Of a DNA stretch of 64,000 bases, positions 33,924 through 44,400 are shown piece by piece. The DNA is taken from NCBI RefSeq assembly GCF_003711515.1, contig NW_021167080.1, forward strand, positions 1,385,394 to 1,449,393, in the 5' to 3' direction. The stretch is from Sodiomyces alkalinus F11. Its lineage: Eukaryota > Ascomycota > Sordariomycetes > Glomerellales > Plectosphaerellaceae. The notes under the pieces were generated by a model, which ran no database searches, was not told the DNA's origin, and was given only the letters and a program-made list of their open reading frames with translations. How positions within the stretch are numbered: position 1 is the first letter of the stretch; every line of letters begins with the position of its first letter. Position numbers and translations under genes: made by a program.

Positions 33924-34960
33924 CTAGTATCGTGTCTCTAATCCGCCCTTTTCACCGATATTACGGTCGGCACGCTCTACGGCTAGCCGTAATAGCTGCT
34001 CCTCTTCTTCTTCTATAAGTCTAGAGGATATTAACGGCGAATCTGATACTAGTATATTACTACGTATACCCCTAATAAAATTCCAGATACTAGTTATAGC
34101 GTACACGATCTCTACCTGCTTTTCGAGGCTATATTTAGGTGCTTTACCTTTAATAATCTGGAAAGACCTCTTTAAAATCCTAAAAACGCGTTTAACGGCA
34201 CTATAGTGCCTAGCGTGGAGGCGATTAAACCGCTCCTTTAAGAATAACTGCCTCTATTCTATTTTAGAGAAATCTTAAAGGTGGTACCTCTCGCCGTTAA
34301 ACGGGGTTATAATACCTCGGATATTACTACTAAACCTACTATCTACGAGGTAGAACCGCCCGTTAGGTACGTGAAAAGACCTTTTAGTAAGTGCCTCGCG
34401 AAGTAACGAAGAGTCGTTTATACTACCCTCGGTATTAGCTAGGATATACGTAAAGTAGAGGTTAAAATCGACTACCGCGAGGATATTCTAAGTAAGTTAT
34501 CCTTTCCGATTATAGAACCGCCGCTACGACCTAGGTGGCACCGACGTAGCGATATACGTGCCGTCGATTACTCCGATATAACTATTAAATTACTTATTAT
34601 ATCGCGATAGTTTAATATATCGCGATACGTATCCTAATAGAGGGCTTTTAACGTATTCGATATAAAGCTAACGTATCGTATCTAGGACCTTATTAAAGAT
34701 ACCCGATCCTGTACTTAAGGATATCTTAAACCGGTGGTATATAGTATATAGGGATACGCTATAACCGATAATATACAGGAAGAGTATAACCTTCTACGAA
34801 ATTATATAGTATTTAGTCTCTCTGATTATGCCGTTTAATATTACCTAATCTATTAGATGATAAAATTCGCGCTAACTAAGTCTGAATAGGTCTTAGAATA
34901 CTTTTTTGGACCCGATTAATAACCCGCTCGTTATACCTAACGTGAGAGTAGGACCGTTAC
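33924..34960 (-). pseudogene. RIP-inactivated Harbinger DDE transposase
   Basis: One minus-strand frame, apparently without insertions or deletions, reads like a HARBI1-type DDE_Tnp_4 transposase with roughly a dozen in-frame stops. Recognisable segments are KISLSTGSGIFNKVLDTI, NSYIGVIDGTYIATSVPPRS (containing the first catalytic Asp), NILAVVDFNLYFTYILANTE and GSINDSSLLREAL (second Asp region), NGRFYLVDSRFSSNIRGI, ERFNRLHARHYSAVKRVFRI and LKRSFQIIKGKAP (catalytic Glu region appears changed or offset), QVEIVYAITSIWNFIRG. The visible stops are TAG or TAA in places where Gln or Trp would be expected, consistent with C-to-T changes on either strand. The last open part ends at 33924. Confidence 0.85.
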
Positions 34961-35130
34961 TATACTATTATAAAGAGGTATTTCTACGCCTCTTTTACTA
35001 CTAAATAACTTAAATTCAATAAAGGATTAATACTAGTACTACTATATCGAGTTCTAGTATAGCTTCGTCGTCGTTATTAGGAATAGCTTTAACGTTAGCC
35101 TTATTAGCCACCGCGCGGCTAACTACGGAG

Positions 35131-35211
35131 CCTATCTTATAAGTTTTTTACGTTATTAGCACCTTTTAGGTGCTAATAAAAGATTACGTGTAAATCCTCC
35201 TATCTTATAAG
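35131..35211. repeat. subterminal repeats and perfect hairpin near the right end of the transposon
   Basis: The segment CCTATCTTATAAG occurs at 35132-35144 region, again at about 35199-35211, and a third time in the right inverted repeat (about 35378-35390). Between the first two lies a perfect 11-bp hairpin, TTATTAGCACC at 35153-35163 and GGTGCTAATAA at 35169-35179, with a 5-base loop. These look like transposase-binding subterminal repeats, which is inference. Confidence 0.75.
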
Positions 35212-35376
35212 TTTTCCTCCTACCGTGGCCCCCTGCCTAGCGTGGTACTTCGATAATAGGGGGATAATAGAGGGATGCATAAAAAATACAGTTACACTGA
35301 AAATATTATATAAAAGGGGTCCTGATACTATCGGTGGGCTATGAGTTATGCATTTTTCCGCCACGATAGGAGGATT

Positions 35377-35407
35377 TCCTATCTTATAAGCTTTCGCGAA
35401 CGGGGCC
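35377..35407 (-). repeat. right terminal inverted repeat of the Harbinger element
   Basis: Reads TCCTATCTTATAAGCTTTCG and on to CGAACGGGGCC in the plus direction, the inverse of the left end. It is followed by TTA and GGTACC. Confidence 0.9.
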
Positions 35408-35410
35408 TTA

Positions 35411-36361
35411 GGTACCTTAATAATTGTCGTTGTATAACGGACGAAGCACTCCGTACGTTGTATGTAATTACATGCCTAAGGTACATTACCTCTACGTGTG
35501 GGGTGACCATTTCCCTCGGGGCAATAGCCTCCTGTACTAGTGTAGGCATATGCTAAGGGTGGGTTATGTAGCGGCACGCGAGCAATGGTCCCCAATGGTC
35601 CCCTGACTCCTTCGGCTCACCATGTCCATCGCCCCCTCCCCCCCTTGCACCCACACAAAGAGAACTCGAAGCTTAATTCCAAGTTGGTTGGCGCTTTGTG
35701 TTTTTTTCTTTCTTGTTTCTTTCTTTGTTTAAAGACAATGCCTACTCACGACGTCTCCCTCACCAGCTTCTGAGACCGCTTCTTCTCGCCACGACCGTAC
35801 CCTCTGGTTTCTCTGGTTAATACCGCCAAGTCGTCCACCACATCCACCTACAAGCACCCAGTGTTCTCTGGTTCTTCTTATCATCCGCTCTTACCCACGT
35901 TCGTTTCTGCTCCTCAGTCCCAGAGGCGTTTGAATTTTGGGGGTCCACCGAGGTCCACTCACCTTAGGGGCTTCGTACATACACCATCGTACGAGTGGCT
36001 CATGACCTTGATCTGACCGAGATCCAAGGCGACGCTCGTCAATTTGATATTTGGTTGGGGCCTTCCTCGGGCTTGCTGTACTATAATTCATATTCAAAGC
36101 CACGGACAGCAAAATCGAGAAAGACGACTCTAGTCTGGCTCTCTCGAATCGTCTGCTCACACTGTTCTAGACACCAATCTATTCGACAGGAAATCCCTTA
36201 TCTCTAACGGGTTCCCTTTTCTACAAGTCTAAACCCACACCGCCAAGATCTAGTCAATCTAGTTTTCGGTTGACTTGGTTTCTCCGCGGCTAGCTCGAAA
36301 CGTGGCCGGGAGTTGTGCTCTCAACAGCATACCTTATAACCACCATTACCCCTTCTCGCCC
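35411..36361. other. intergenic between transposon and next gene
   Basis: About 950 bases. The first part still carries GGTACCTTAATAA and CCTAAGGTACATT motifs. From about 35600 the sequence is pyrimidine-rich and looks like promoter and long 5' leader of the gene starting at 36362. No gene recognised. Confidence 0.5.
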
Positions 36362-37390
36362 ATGTTATACAACGTCGGGTACCGGCATGACCATGCCATG
36401 ACCAAGCCTCCCGCCAGAGCCGTTACGTGGCCCAAGCAACGCCCACGTCACAACAGCCAATCCATGCCAGTCGACCCAGAAGACCTGTCGCGAAGACTGC
36501 GTCTCGTCCTCGCCGAGCAGAATGCGCGGGCCGAGCAGAAGAAGAGAACACGAGCCGGAGCTGGGAGGAGAGCGAGCGTCCCATCCCTGACGGAAACCTC
36601 GACCAGTGGGTCTCGCAGGGACGAAAAGGCTGCTTCGGGAGAAAGACACAATCGCCATTCTCACTCGAACAAGTTTGACCAGAATGCCGAAACCCAAGAC
36701 GGCAAGCCGCCACACTATGTCCCGCAGGTGGCAGCTTTGCAATTCGCGACAACCACGACGGCCGACAACATGACGAGCCCGCGCACCGTCCACAGGCTGT
36801 CCCAGAAAGCCCTCAAATTTCACCTCGGAGGTCCCAACGCCGCGGCATCGTCTGCCGACCAGAAAACCGCGCCGGCTGACCAGCACACAGCGCTACGGAA
36901 GGCGCAGAGCCAGCGCGGGAAAGTGTACAAGCGAAACCAGTTCCAAAACGACCGCATCCTCGAAGCTGCGGCCGCGGCGGACGAGGAGCGAGAGAACCGC
37001 CGGAGGGAACGACCGAAGCAAGGGTGGGAGGCTCATTTGCCCGCAGGGCGCCGTTCCGAAGACGCGGTGAAGAGGCTGAGCACAGGCGACCCTGGGGAAG
37101 GCCGTCACTCGCATGAAACCGCCGATTCAGACTTCGTACCGCTTCATGAGATCAACGCGCACCGAGTCGACTGGACTCAAAGCGATGAGACCGGGCAAGG
37201 GAAACTCAAATCCAAACTCCGAAAGTCCGATTCCCTCTGGACCCTAAGGGGTCGCTTGGGGAGCCTGACGAAGCACGGCCGCGAAGACAAGACCACGACG
37301 CAGACACGGGATGACAATTCGGGGCTTCCCGAAGCGTCCATCAAGTCACCCAAAATCGGCTTCTTCGCCCGTTTGAGGCCCAGTCATTGA
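36362..37390 (+). CDS. uncharacterised basic, mostly disordered fungal protein
   Basis: Single-exon frame of 342 residues from the ATG at 36362 (MLYNVGYRHDHAMTKPP); a second in-frame ATG follows 12 codons later. I do not recognise a named domain. The protein is basic and Ser/Arg/Gln-rich. Two stretches look ordered: YVPQVAALQFATTTTADNMT followed by VHRLSQKALKFHLGG, and ALRKAQSQRGKVYKRNQFQ with a helical DRILEAAAAADEERENRR. Near the end are KSDSLWTLRGRLGSL and KIGFFARLRPSH. Codon use is like that of its housekeeping neighbours, so I take it as real. It is convergent with the HIT-finger gene. Confidence 0.68.
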   Translation: MLYNVGYRHDHAMTKPPARAVTWPKQRPRHNSQSMPVDPEDLSRRLRLVLAEQNARAEQKKRTRAGAGRRASVPSLTETSTSGSRRDEKAASGERHNRHSHSNKFDQNAETQDGKPPHYVPQVAALQFATTTTADNMTSPRTVHRLSQKALKFHLGGPNAAASSADQKTAPADQHTALRKAQSQRGKVYKRNQFQNDRILEAAAAADEERENRRRERPKQGWEAHLPAGRRSEDAVKRLSTGDPGEGRHSHETADSDFVPLHEINAHRVDWTQSDETGQGKLKSKLRKSDSLWTLRGRLGSLTKHGREDKTTTQTRDDNSGLPEASIKSPKIGFFARLRPSH

Positions 37391-37571
37391 ACACACATTG
37401 TCGACCATCGGGCCTTCTTTTGGAACGAACGCCATCCCTCAATTCTCGTGTCGTTTTGCGAAGCGCATATGCAGATCCTGCCTGAATTGCACTCCTCGTT
37501 TATTTGTTCCCTTTTCTCCCCCTTCCGGTCAACAGTAAGAAAGCGATTCAGCGGTTACTTTTCGTATCACT

Positions 37572-38479
37572 TCAGCGACGACCTTCTTCTTCCAACAACC
37601 GTTTGATCAGGTCTGCATCTCGTTGAGCCGCCCGACTCCGCAACAGAGAGCCGGTCTCCTCGCTCCGCGCACCCTGGGATGTGAGATGGATTATGAGTTC
37701 GGAGAACTCCCTCACGCCCTCGCCGGCATCTCCCTCGGCCTTTCGGGCCCTCCTTAATGCCTCCTTCCCTTTCCGAATCCCGACATCGTGGTTCCACTGT
37801 GCCTGGTTTGGTTTTCCGGCGGCCGCCGCCTTGGCAAGAATGGCCTCCTTAAGAGAGGTCGGTTGAGCCTCGGCTGGCGGCTCTGTGGCGGCACTGATGG
37901 CTAGCAATTGTTGGGGGAGGTTTGGGTATCGGCGGAAGAGGTAACGCAGCTGCTCCGAGTCATCGAGAACGCTGAAGGGGTTGTCGGGCTGGTGCGAAGA
38001 TGACGGACCTTCAGTCATGGCGACAGGTTGAGGGGAAGGACCGGCGTCAGATGGTTTCGACTCGGGTTCGGGATCCGGCGGGTGGTTCTCACGGTGGGTT
38101 TTATTACAAGCGACAGAGCAGCTGGAGATTCATGGGCAAGATTAGACGACGGATCTTGACATTAGGCTTGCATGCATGGTATGAGGTTTAACGGGTTTAA
38201 TGATAATGAGAGACGCAGACACGCCACTCTGAACTTACAATGGCAATCCGCATCGCGGACACTTGTACTTCCCTGGAGTTTCGTTGCAGACGCCGCAGAG
38301 CTTCGTTTTCGAAGATGTAGCTCGCGGCTGCTCGCCGTCGTCTTTCCCACTCGCCTCCTTCGCCGGCGCGTTCGTGGTTTCGCCTTTACAGCACCCGTCA
38401 ATGGTTCCAGCAGTCATGGCGTTATTTGCTGTTCCAGAGGTCATGCTGACATCCTGTCCAGTCCCATTGGCCAGTGGAC

Positions 38480-38514
<35 letters not shown>

Positions 38515-38573
38515 GGCATTGAGGACATCGTCTGGTTGTCAGGGACGGTCAATTCGTTTTCAGATACCGACAT
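37572..38573 (-). CDS. HIT-type zinc finger protein (Hit1/ZNHIT3-like)
   Basis: Two exons, 38573-38239 and 38121-37572, with donor GTAAGT and acceptor CAG, give 294 residues. The zf-HIT finger spans the junction: LCGVCNETPGKYKCPRCGLP joined to FCSVACNKTHRENHPPDPEP, showing C-x2-C, C-x2-C, C-x3-C and H-x3-H. The C-terminal half (NPFSVLDDSEQLRYLFRRYP, then NLPQQLLAI) resembles the fungal Hit1 family, which takes part in box C/D snoRNP assembly with Rsa1. The N-terminus holds a run of 11 threonines coded by an ACA repeat, and a Ser/Thr/Gly-rich region. Other HIT-finger proteins (Bcd1, Vps71) are possible, but the C-terminal half favours Hit1. It is divergent from NFU1. Confidence 0.8.
38480..38515. 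repeat. (GTT)n trinucleotide repeat, about 12 units
   Basis: Lies inside the HIT-finger gene and codes for a poly-threonine tract (ACA codons) on the minus strand. Confidence 0.95.
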
Positions 38574-39082
38574 GATGCCAGCGGGATAAGATGTTAAAGC
38601 GGATTAGAGGTATGCATGGCTGGAAGAGGAACGGATAATTATTCGTTTCAAGTGCTAAAGAAAAAGTCGGTCGTTCTCGGGGGAGAAGAAAAACAGAGCC
38701 AAAGCTCCCCCCACGTCCCTGGAGCTCATACCGTAAGACACAGTCCAGAACACTGTGCCCGGGGCCGTTAATACACGTGTAGTGGAGTGGACCAGCAGCA
38801 GCACCAGTGTGGTCCAACGAAACGGTCGGCAAATCGGATTTACTGCGGTACTTGAATCCGACTTTGCGTCATTCCCGAGGGCCAATGGATGGATTGGTAA
38901 TGCGTGCGATTTGCGAGCACGAGCCAGAAATCTTTCAACACCTAAAGTAACACTTCGTACATACAACTCGCCACGTTCAAATCCTCACACATCAACTTCA
39001 CGCGCTATAACTACTCGAGAACGAACTAATATTTACAGACCGTTAACTTCGAGCATTAAAGGTGCCTTTGAACCTTTGAACC
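38574..39082. promoter_or_regulatory. shared upstream region of the HIT-finger and NFU1 genes
   Basis: A 509-base divergent intergenic region. It contains a CCAAT box (GGCCAATGG at about 38880-38888). No coding sequence seen. Confidence 0.5.
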
Positions 39083-39911
39083 ATGTCGTCTTCGAGAGCA
39101 TCCCGCCTAGTCGGGTCATTGACAAGGACTTCCCGACCCCGTCTCTCGACGAGGGCGCAGATTTTATGCCCGTCCACCACTCTCCGCCCCTTCGCGACAA
39201 ACAAGAAACCGCTGAGCGCCGCGGGCGTACCACGGCCAAGTCTTAGCCAGCGCCTCAGCCGGTTCTCCCATCCGCAAAAGACGCAATCCCGCAGCATCTT
39301 CATCCAGACCGAGTCCACGCCCAACCCGGATGCGCTGAAGTTCCTGCCGAACCACCGCGTGCTTCCCGAAGGCATCTCGACTCCCTTCATCGAATACCTC
39401 TCGCCACGCGACACTATTTCCCCGCCATACCGGTCTCAGCTCGCCTCGCAGCTGATGGCCGTCGACGGCGTAACCTCCGTCTTCTACGGCACCGACTTCA
39501 TCACCGTCACCAAGGCCGCCGACGTCCAGTGGGCACACGTGCGCCCCGAGATCTTCGCGCTCATTACCGAGGCGATCACGTCCGGGCAGCCCATCGTGAA
39601 CGTGGTCGAGCGCAAGGAAGGCGACGAGGCGGGAGCGGGCGAGGGCATCGAGGAGGTGGACAGCTTGGCGTACGACGAGAACGACAGCGAGGTGGTGGGC
39701 ATGATCAAGGAGCTTCTGGAGACGAGGATACGACCCGCGATCCAGGAGGATGGCGGCGACATTGAGTTCCGCGGGTTTCAGAACGGCCAGGTCATGCTCA
39801 AGTTGCGCGGGGCTTGTCGCACTTGCGACTCGAGCACCGTCACTCTGAAGAATGGAATTGAAAGCATGTTGAAGCATTATGTGAGTTGCCTTCTTTAACC
39901 CAAACCCGACC

Positions 39912-39950
<39 letters not shown>

Positions 39951-40129
39951 CTCCTGGTCCTGCTCTTGCGGACGAAAATCATGCACTTCGTATACTAACC
40001 ATTCTGAAGATTGAGGAGGTCGAGAGCGTCCATCAGGTCACTGACCCAGAGGAGGAGATTGCCATTGAGGAATTCGCCAAGTTCGAAGAGAAGCTTAAGG
40101 CCCAGAAGCGCGAGGCCAATACCGCATAA
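39083..40129 (+). CDS. NFU1: mitochondrial NFU1-type iron-sulfur cluster protein
   Basis: Carries [4Fe-4S] clusters to mitochondrial target enzymes such as lipoyl synthase and respiratory complexes. Two exons, 39083-39880 and 40010-40129, with donor GTGAGT, branch ACTAAC and acceptor AAG, give 305 residues. The N-terminal 60 residues are rich in Arg/Ser/Thr and lack acids, as in a mitochondrial presequence. The Nfu N-domain starts IFIQTESTPNPDALKFLPN and includes GVTSVFYGTDFITVTK; an acidic linker follows. The NifU C-terminal domain has ELLETRIRPAIQEDGGDIEF and LRGACRTCDSSTVTLKNGIE, with the cluster-binding C-x2-C. The tail is charged. The intron carries a (CT)n microsatellite. Confidence 0.95.
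39914..39946. repeat. (TC)n microsatellite in the NFU1 intron
   Basis: About 16 TC units in the single intron of NFU1, upstream of the branch site at about 39994. Confidence 0.93.
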
Positions 40130-43100
40130 AAAAAAGCCGAAGCATAGAGAGTAAAAAAGAAAACAGCGTTTGACAGCTTCGCCTCGGGAAGGTTAAAATC
40201 GGCTGTTGTACTGGATATGGTGTACGAATACCGAGCGGACAACCCGAAACGTTTGGAACTGTAATTGGACATCTTGACCGGCATGCGGAGGTGAACTACC
40301 TTAGTCTCCCGGGCACGCTGCCATGAGCGCCACGAACTGCTACAGGGCAATCACCGGTGAGAGTAGGAGACGGTCTGGAACTTACCCAGAAGTGATCCTG
40401 CAGTCGCCACCTTCAACCCCAATTTTTTTCATACCACATGCCATTCCTCTAACAAAAACCCAAGCACGTTTTCGGTCAACAGGACACTCCATCCCGTCAT
40501 ACTAGCAGATTAGGGTAGGATTTGGGGTTGGTTAGGGTCACATCGGCTGGATAGTCGTTCTTCATGCACGCAGGCTACCAATAAAGAAAGATCGTCGCCG
40601 TGCAGCCTCTCTGCTCTCAATTAACAATAAACGAATGGCCGTATCTACACTCACCGGTTGGCTGGCTTAGTGATATGCCAGTCGCAAGTTGGCCCATGCC
40701 CTGCTAGTGAGAACCCGACGTCAACGTCAAAACGTCAGACCATAAGCTGGCCGATCTCGCTGCCATGCCATTTACGTAACTAGAGGGACCACCGGTTTCA
40801 AGTGAACCGCGCTCTAGTCTTAAGGTTCCTTGGCTCCCGGATAGGCCTGATGAAGGAGCAAAAAGCAGCTTGCCATCCGTCGTTGACACTTCCTATGTTT
40901 CCCTTCGCTTGATGCCGGTTGAGCTCGAGAATGACAACAGCATCATCCGGCATAGTCTAGTCTGCCTAGATAGTCTAGACCGGCGGACATATAACTGCCG
41001 CCCTAAAACTCTGCGTTGTAACTCGGGGGAGGCCCCTAGCTTTAGGTAGGCTAACGCCAGCTAAAATCCGGGGTAGAACCCCTGGCTGGTCTGTCGGCCG
41101 ACGTTTATCCTAGCAAGTCGGCAGACGAGGCTTGTTGGCTCAGCGGAGTTTCCATGGTTGCATAATCTTGCTTTTCGCCCCCTACTCGGCCGCAAGGAAC
41201 GCGCTGGCAGATATGCACGTATGCCGAGGCGTGGTACGGTGCGTCGAGATGGTTCTCGTTGCTGGATTTCGAAATGAGATCAGAGGGCCAAGAAAAAAGG
41301 GGCCACTTGAGGGGCAGGTCCTCGTGACATCTTGCAGCTGCCTGTGGCACAGAGTTGGGACCCACTGGTAGGACTGTCGACTGAACATTGTCATTTTTCT
41401 CAACCTTGAGCTTGGATGTTGCCTCACGCTTTTGGATATCAGTGATAGCAGAAGTAATACGACGGGGGAGGGAAAATCTAGCAGAGGATTATAACCGTGA
41501 TATGGGCAACTGAAGTGATGAGGATGACGTCCGTAATTTTCTTGATGTTTGAGCGCAGAGATCAATTTGCAACACCTATGTCACTTGTGTCGAACGGCTT
41601 AATACTTGTCCCCGTCCCGCTGCGGTGTAACATGAAATGAACAAACACCCCATCTCGCAGCCCAAGCACGTATATTCGGATATACCTGGATTCCACGAGG
41701 ATTGCCCGTATATATAGGGAAATTGATGGCTAAAGGAAACCCAAAGTGGACTGGTCCCACAGATCTTGGTCGCTGGGGGGCAAGGCACGTCGTAGTCGGA
41801 TTCTGGTAGAGGCATACGATCAGACCACGGGCTGGAAGCGATGTGACGCAGGCTCTCCCAAATTCTCCCACTGTGTGTGCGTAGGTCTGTCTTGTCTTGG
41901 TGGTGGGAAGGGGGAGAACTTGCAAACCTCGAGGCACGCCGAAGTGGGAACGGTAGGACTGATTGTAATTAGGTATTCTATATTTTTATATGGGAGTATA
42001 GAGCAAGAGCCACTCTACACGTACCAGGCACATTTGTCGATCTGTGGAGCTCGAGGGTAGGTACGTAGTGCGTCGGGAAGGGAATTATTTAGCGGCTTGC
42101 ATGGGTGTTGTCCTCAATCCTTAAATGCAGCTTCCTTCTTCTTCACAACTCATTGCGAGGCAAGGCCATAGCCTTTGAACAGTAGAAGCTTCTGGTCGAA
42201 TTGATTTTGGATAGGCAACCATCAGCACGTCAAGCAACCAGCGGAACTACAGTTCAGAGAAGTTAATGTGAAGAAAGGGAGCATCGCGGTGGAACGTATA
42301 TACCTATCCGTACACTTGCCCCTTCCGGGCGAAGCAGGTAGCTGGATTTTTGGTAATAAATACATCTAGCGCCCTGTCTCCCCGGAGTGGAACGGGAACA
42401 GATATATAAACGAATCACGGCTTTACGACCAGAAGCGATACCTGGTAATAAGGTCGGGGAAGAAAACAAAGAACAAAGAAATGGCAGCCTCTCCCTCCAC
42501 GAACTGGTTAATTACTATCAGCCCATTGCTGGCATTGCTGACGTCGAACCGGTCGAAAAAGCTTAACGAAGTCGGTGGTGGGGATCTGAATTAAGTGGGG
42601 CAAGTGCGGGGTGGAAGGATTGGGTGCTCTGGAGAAAATCGCCTCTTTTTATTGGTTCCAGGATACGACTCTACCCCAGTCGTGGTCCGTGCATATCACT
42701 AGCTCTGCGTGCATAGGTTGTACTCGTGCGGAGTTGGTACGTACGTCCCTAGAATCGCAGCGTCATGAATGTACCTTAGTAGTGTTAACGAGCCCAGGAA
42801 TACTTTCGCACGTCGTACCTAAGGGGTCTTGGCAGGCGAGCCCCGTCCATGCCGACACATTAATAATCGGAGTGCAACGACCGGAGCGGAGCGGCGACTA
42901 CAAGTAAGTACCATGGGTGAAAGACAACGTACTTCGTACGTACGAAGCATACATATATCGATGTTTTCTGTGAGTGTCAATAGTACTGTTGGCGGAGAGA
43001 TGAAGACGAGAAGTCAGAGGTGCTGCGATGCGAAAGTTCAATCGCCATTTCGTAGAATCAAATACAAAAAAAAAAAAAAAAAAAAAGCGGGGAGAACCCG

Positions 43101-44400
43101 AGGTCGAAAGAAGTTGTCTTGCTACAACGTACGGACAGCCATGCGGCCAGGGTCATGCCACTTATGCAGGTGCGCTTAGTGCTCTTCCGACCCCTATTCT
43201 CTGTTCCGAAGAAAGCTATGCACCAAGACTGTATTGTATGTACATCGCTGATTACAGTAACTCGGCGTCGCGTCCAAATTCCACCAGCCGCCTTCGCCAA
43301 AGCCTCCCTCGAAGCATCCCCTTTCCCCGAAACAATAAGGTATTGGAATGGGTATAATGTGGGAGACGACGAGAGGGCCTCATAATTTTACCCCCGTCAC
43401 TAACTACCTACTTTCCCCGTAACTGACCGGTATGTCGTTGTATTCCGTACGCACGGATGCTCCATACATGTCAAATTTCCGCCCCATACCATTGCCTGCC
43501 TATCCCCTGGCACCTTTCCCCAGCTGTTCTCGTAATTAAGAGACAGCCCATTGCAGGAATAAGGGGAACTTGACCGGCTAAAGTGAGATCTTAATTAGTA
43601 GTTGTGCCTGAGGTGCTACGGCCGTGACAGATAGGAGATCCTCGCCTCTACTCTGTAAGCCCCTATGCTCTACTCCACTCCTTACTGAGTTAACTACACT
43701 CAGGAGCATCGTCGATCTTCCTCGGTAGTCATTTTGGGACTTCTTGTGATTCGTTTATGCCTCTGAGGATAAGGTCATACCCGTCCCACCCCGTTTCGTG
43801 GTCCGGGAAGGTTTCCTCTAATTAACGTCTCGTCGTAACTCAAAATCAGCTTCTTCCTCAGGGGCAACTGAACTAGGAGCGGTAGTTTTACAGCGTCTCC
43901 GCACCGGCTACAACTTGCTAAGAGTTGACCAGGGACTTGCTCCTATGAGGGAACGGTCTAAATGTCCTTTTACACTGTAGGAGAATACTTAGGGTGTACC
44001 TACCTTAGTTGCAGTACTTATGCAGGAGGGGAGCAACTACGGAGCAAAGCCGTGTTTGTCCTTTTATATCCTACTAATTGATTTTGTTTCCTTTTTTTTT
44101 TCTTTTTTTCTTTTTCTTCCTCTCTCTCTTTTTTAGGGGTAGGGAGAGAAACACAGAGAGGGGCCTGGATCCTACACTCAACCATTTCCCGGAGCCTATC
44201 CCTTAATGATGACGAAAATGTATGATGGATGAATGAATGAAATTGGGGAGGGATGCTATGAAGTGCAAAAGATATCATCTTCTTATGACAGACAGACAAT
44301 TTCGAGTTCGCCACCTAACGACCGGCCTGGACTTCCCGGTCTCCGTTTCGAACGCCAGGCTGTATCCACGCATCCACCATTAGTAGAGTACTGTACGAGT
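40130..44400. other. long intergenic region without recognisable genes
   Basis: About 4.3 kb. Frames up to about 125 codons occur but show neither family resemblance nor coding-like composition. It includes a run of about 21 A at 43065-43086, pyrimidine tracts at 44090-44135, and several stop-rich, near-neutral stretches. A hairpin-rich G/C segment at about 40960-41110 might be a small decayed repeat. Confidence 0.5.

Larger units (their letters stand above)
32246..35407. mobile_element. PIF/Harbinger DNA transposon, RIP-mutated, boundaries intact
   Basis: A 3,162-bp element with terminal inverted repeats that match over about 31 bp with one mismatch, beginning GGCCCCGTTCGCGAAAGCT, and a flanking TTA duplication at 32243-32245 and 35408-35410. 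A 3-bp TWA duplication is typical of PIF/Harbinger. The interior is extremely rich in TA and almost free of CA and TG while CpG remains common; that is the footprint of RIP, which changes C to T in CpA. Two divergent broken frames lie inside: a DDE transposase on the minus strand and an accessory protein on the plus strand, the usual pair for this superfamily. The copy is not expected to make protein, but related copies elsewhere could mobilise its ends. Confidence 0.92.

Noticed and set aside
40960..41110. Possible MITE with loosely matching ends (CGGCGGACA and CGGCCGACA)
   Set aside because: The ends match over only about 9 bases with a mismatch and no clear target duplication is visible.
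43065..43086. Run of about 21 A, as at the end of a retroposed sequence
   Set aside because: No coding remnant or target duplication lies upstream; a simple A microsatellite is enough.
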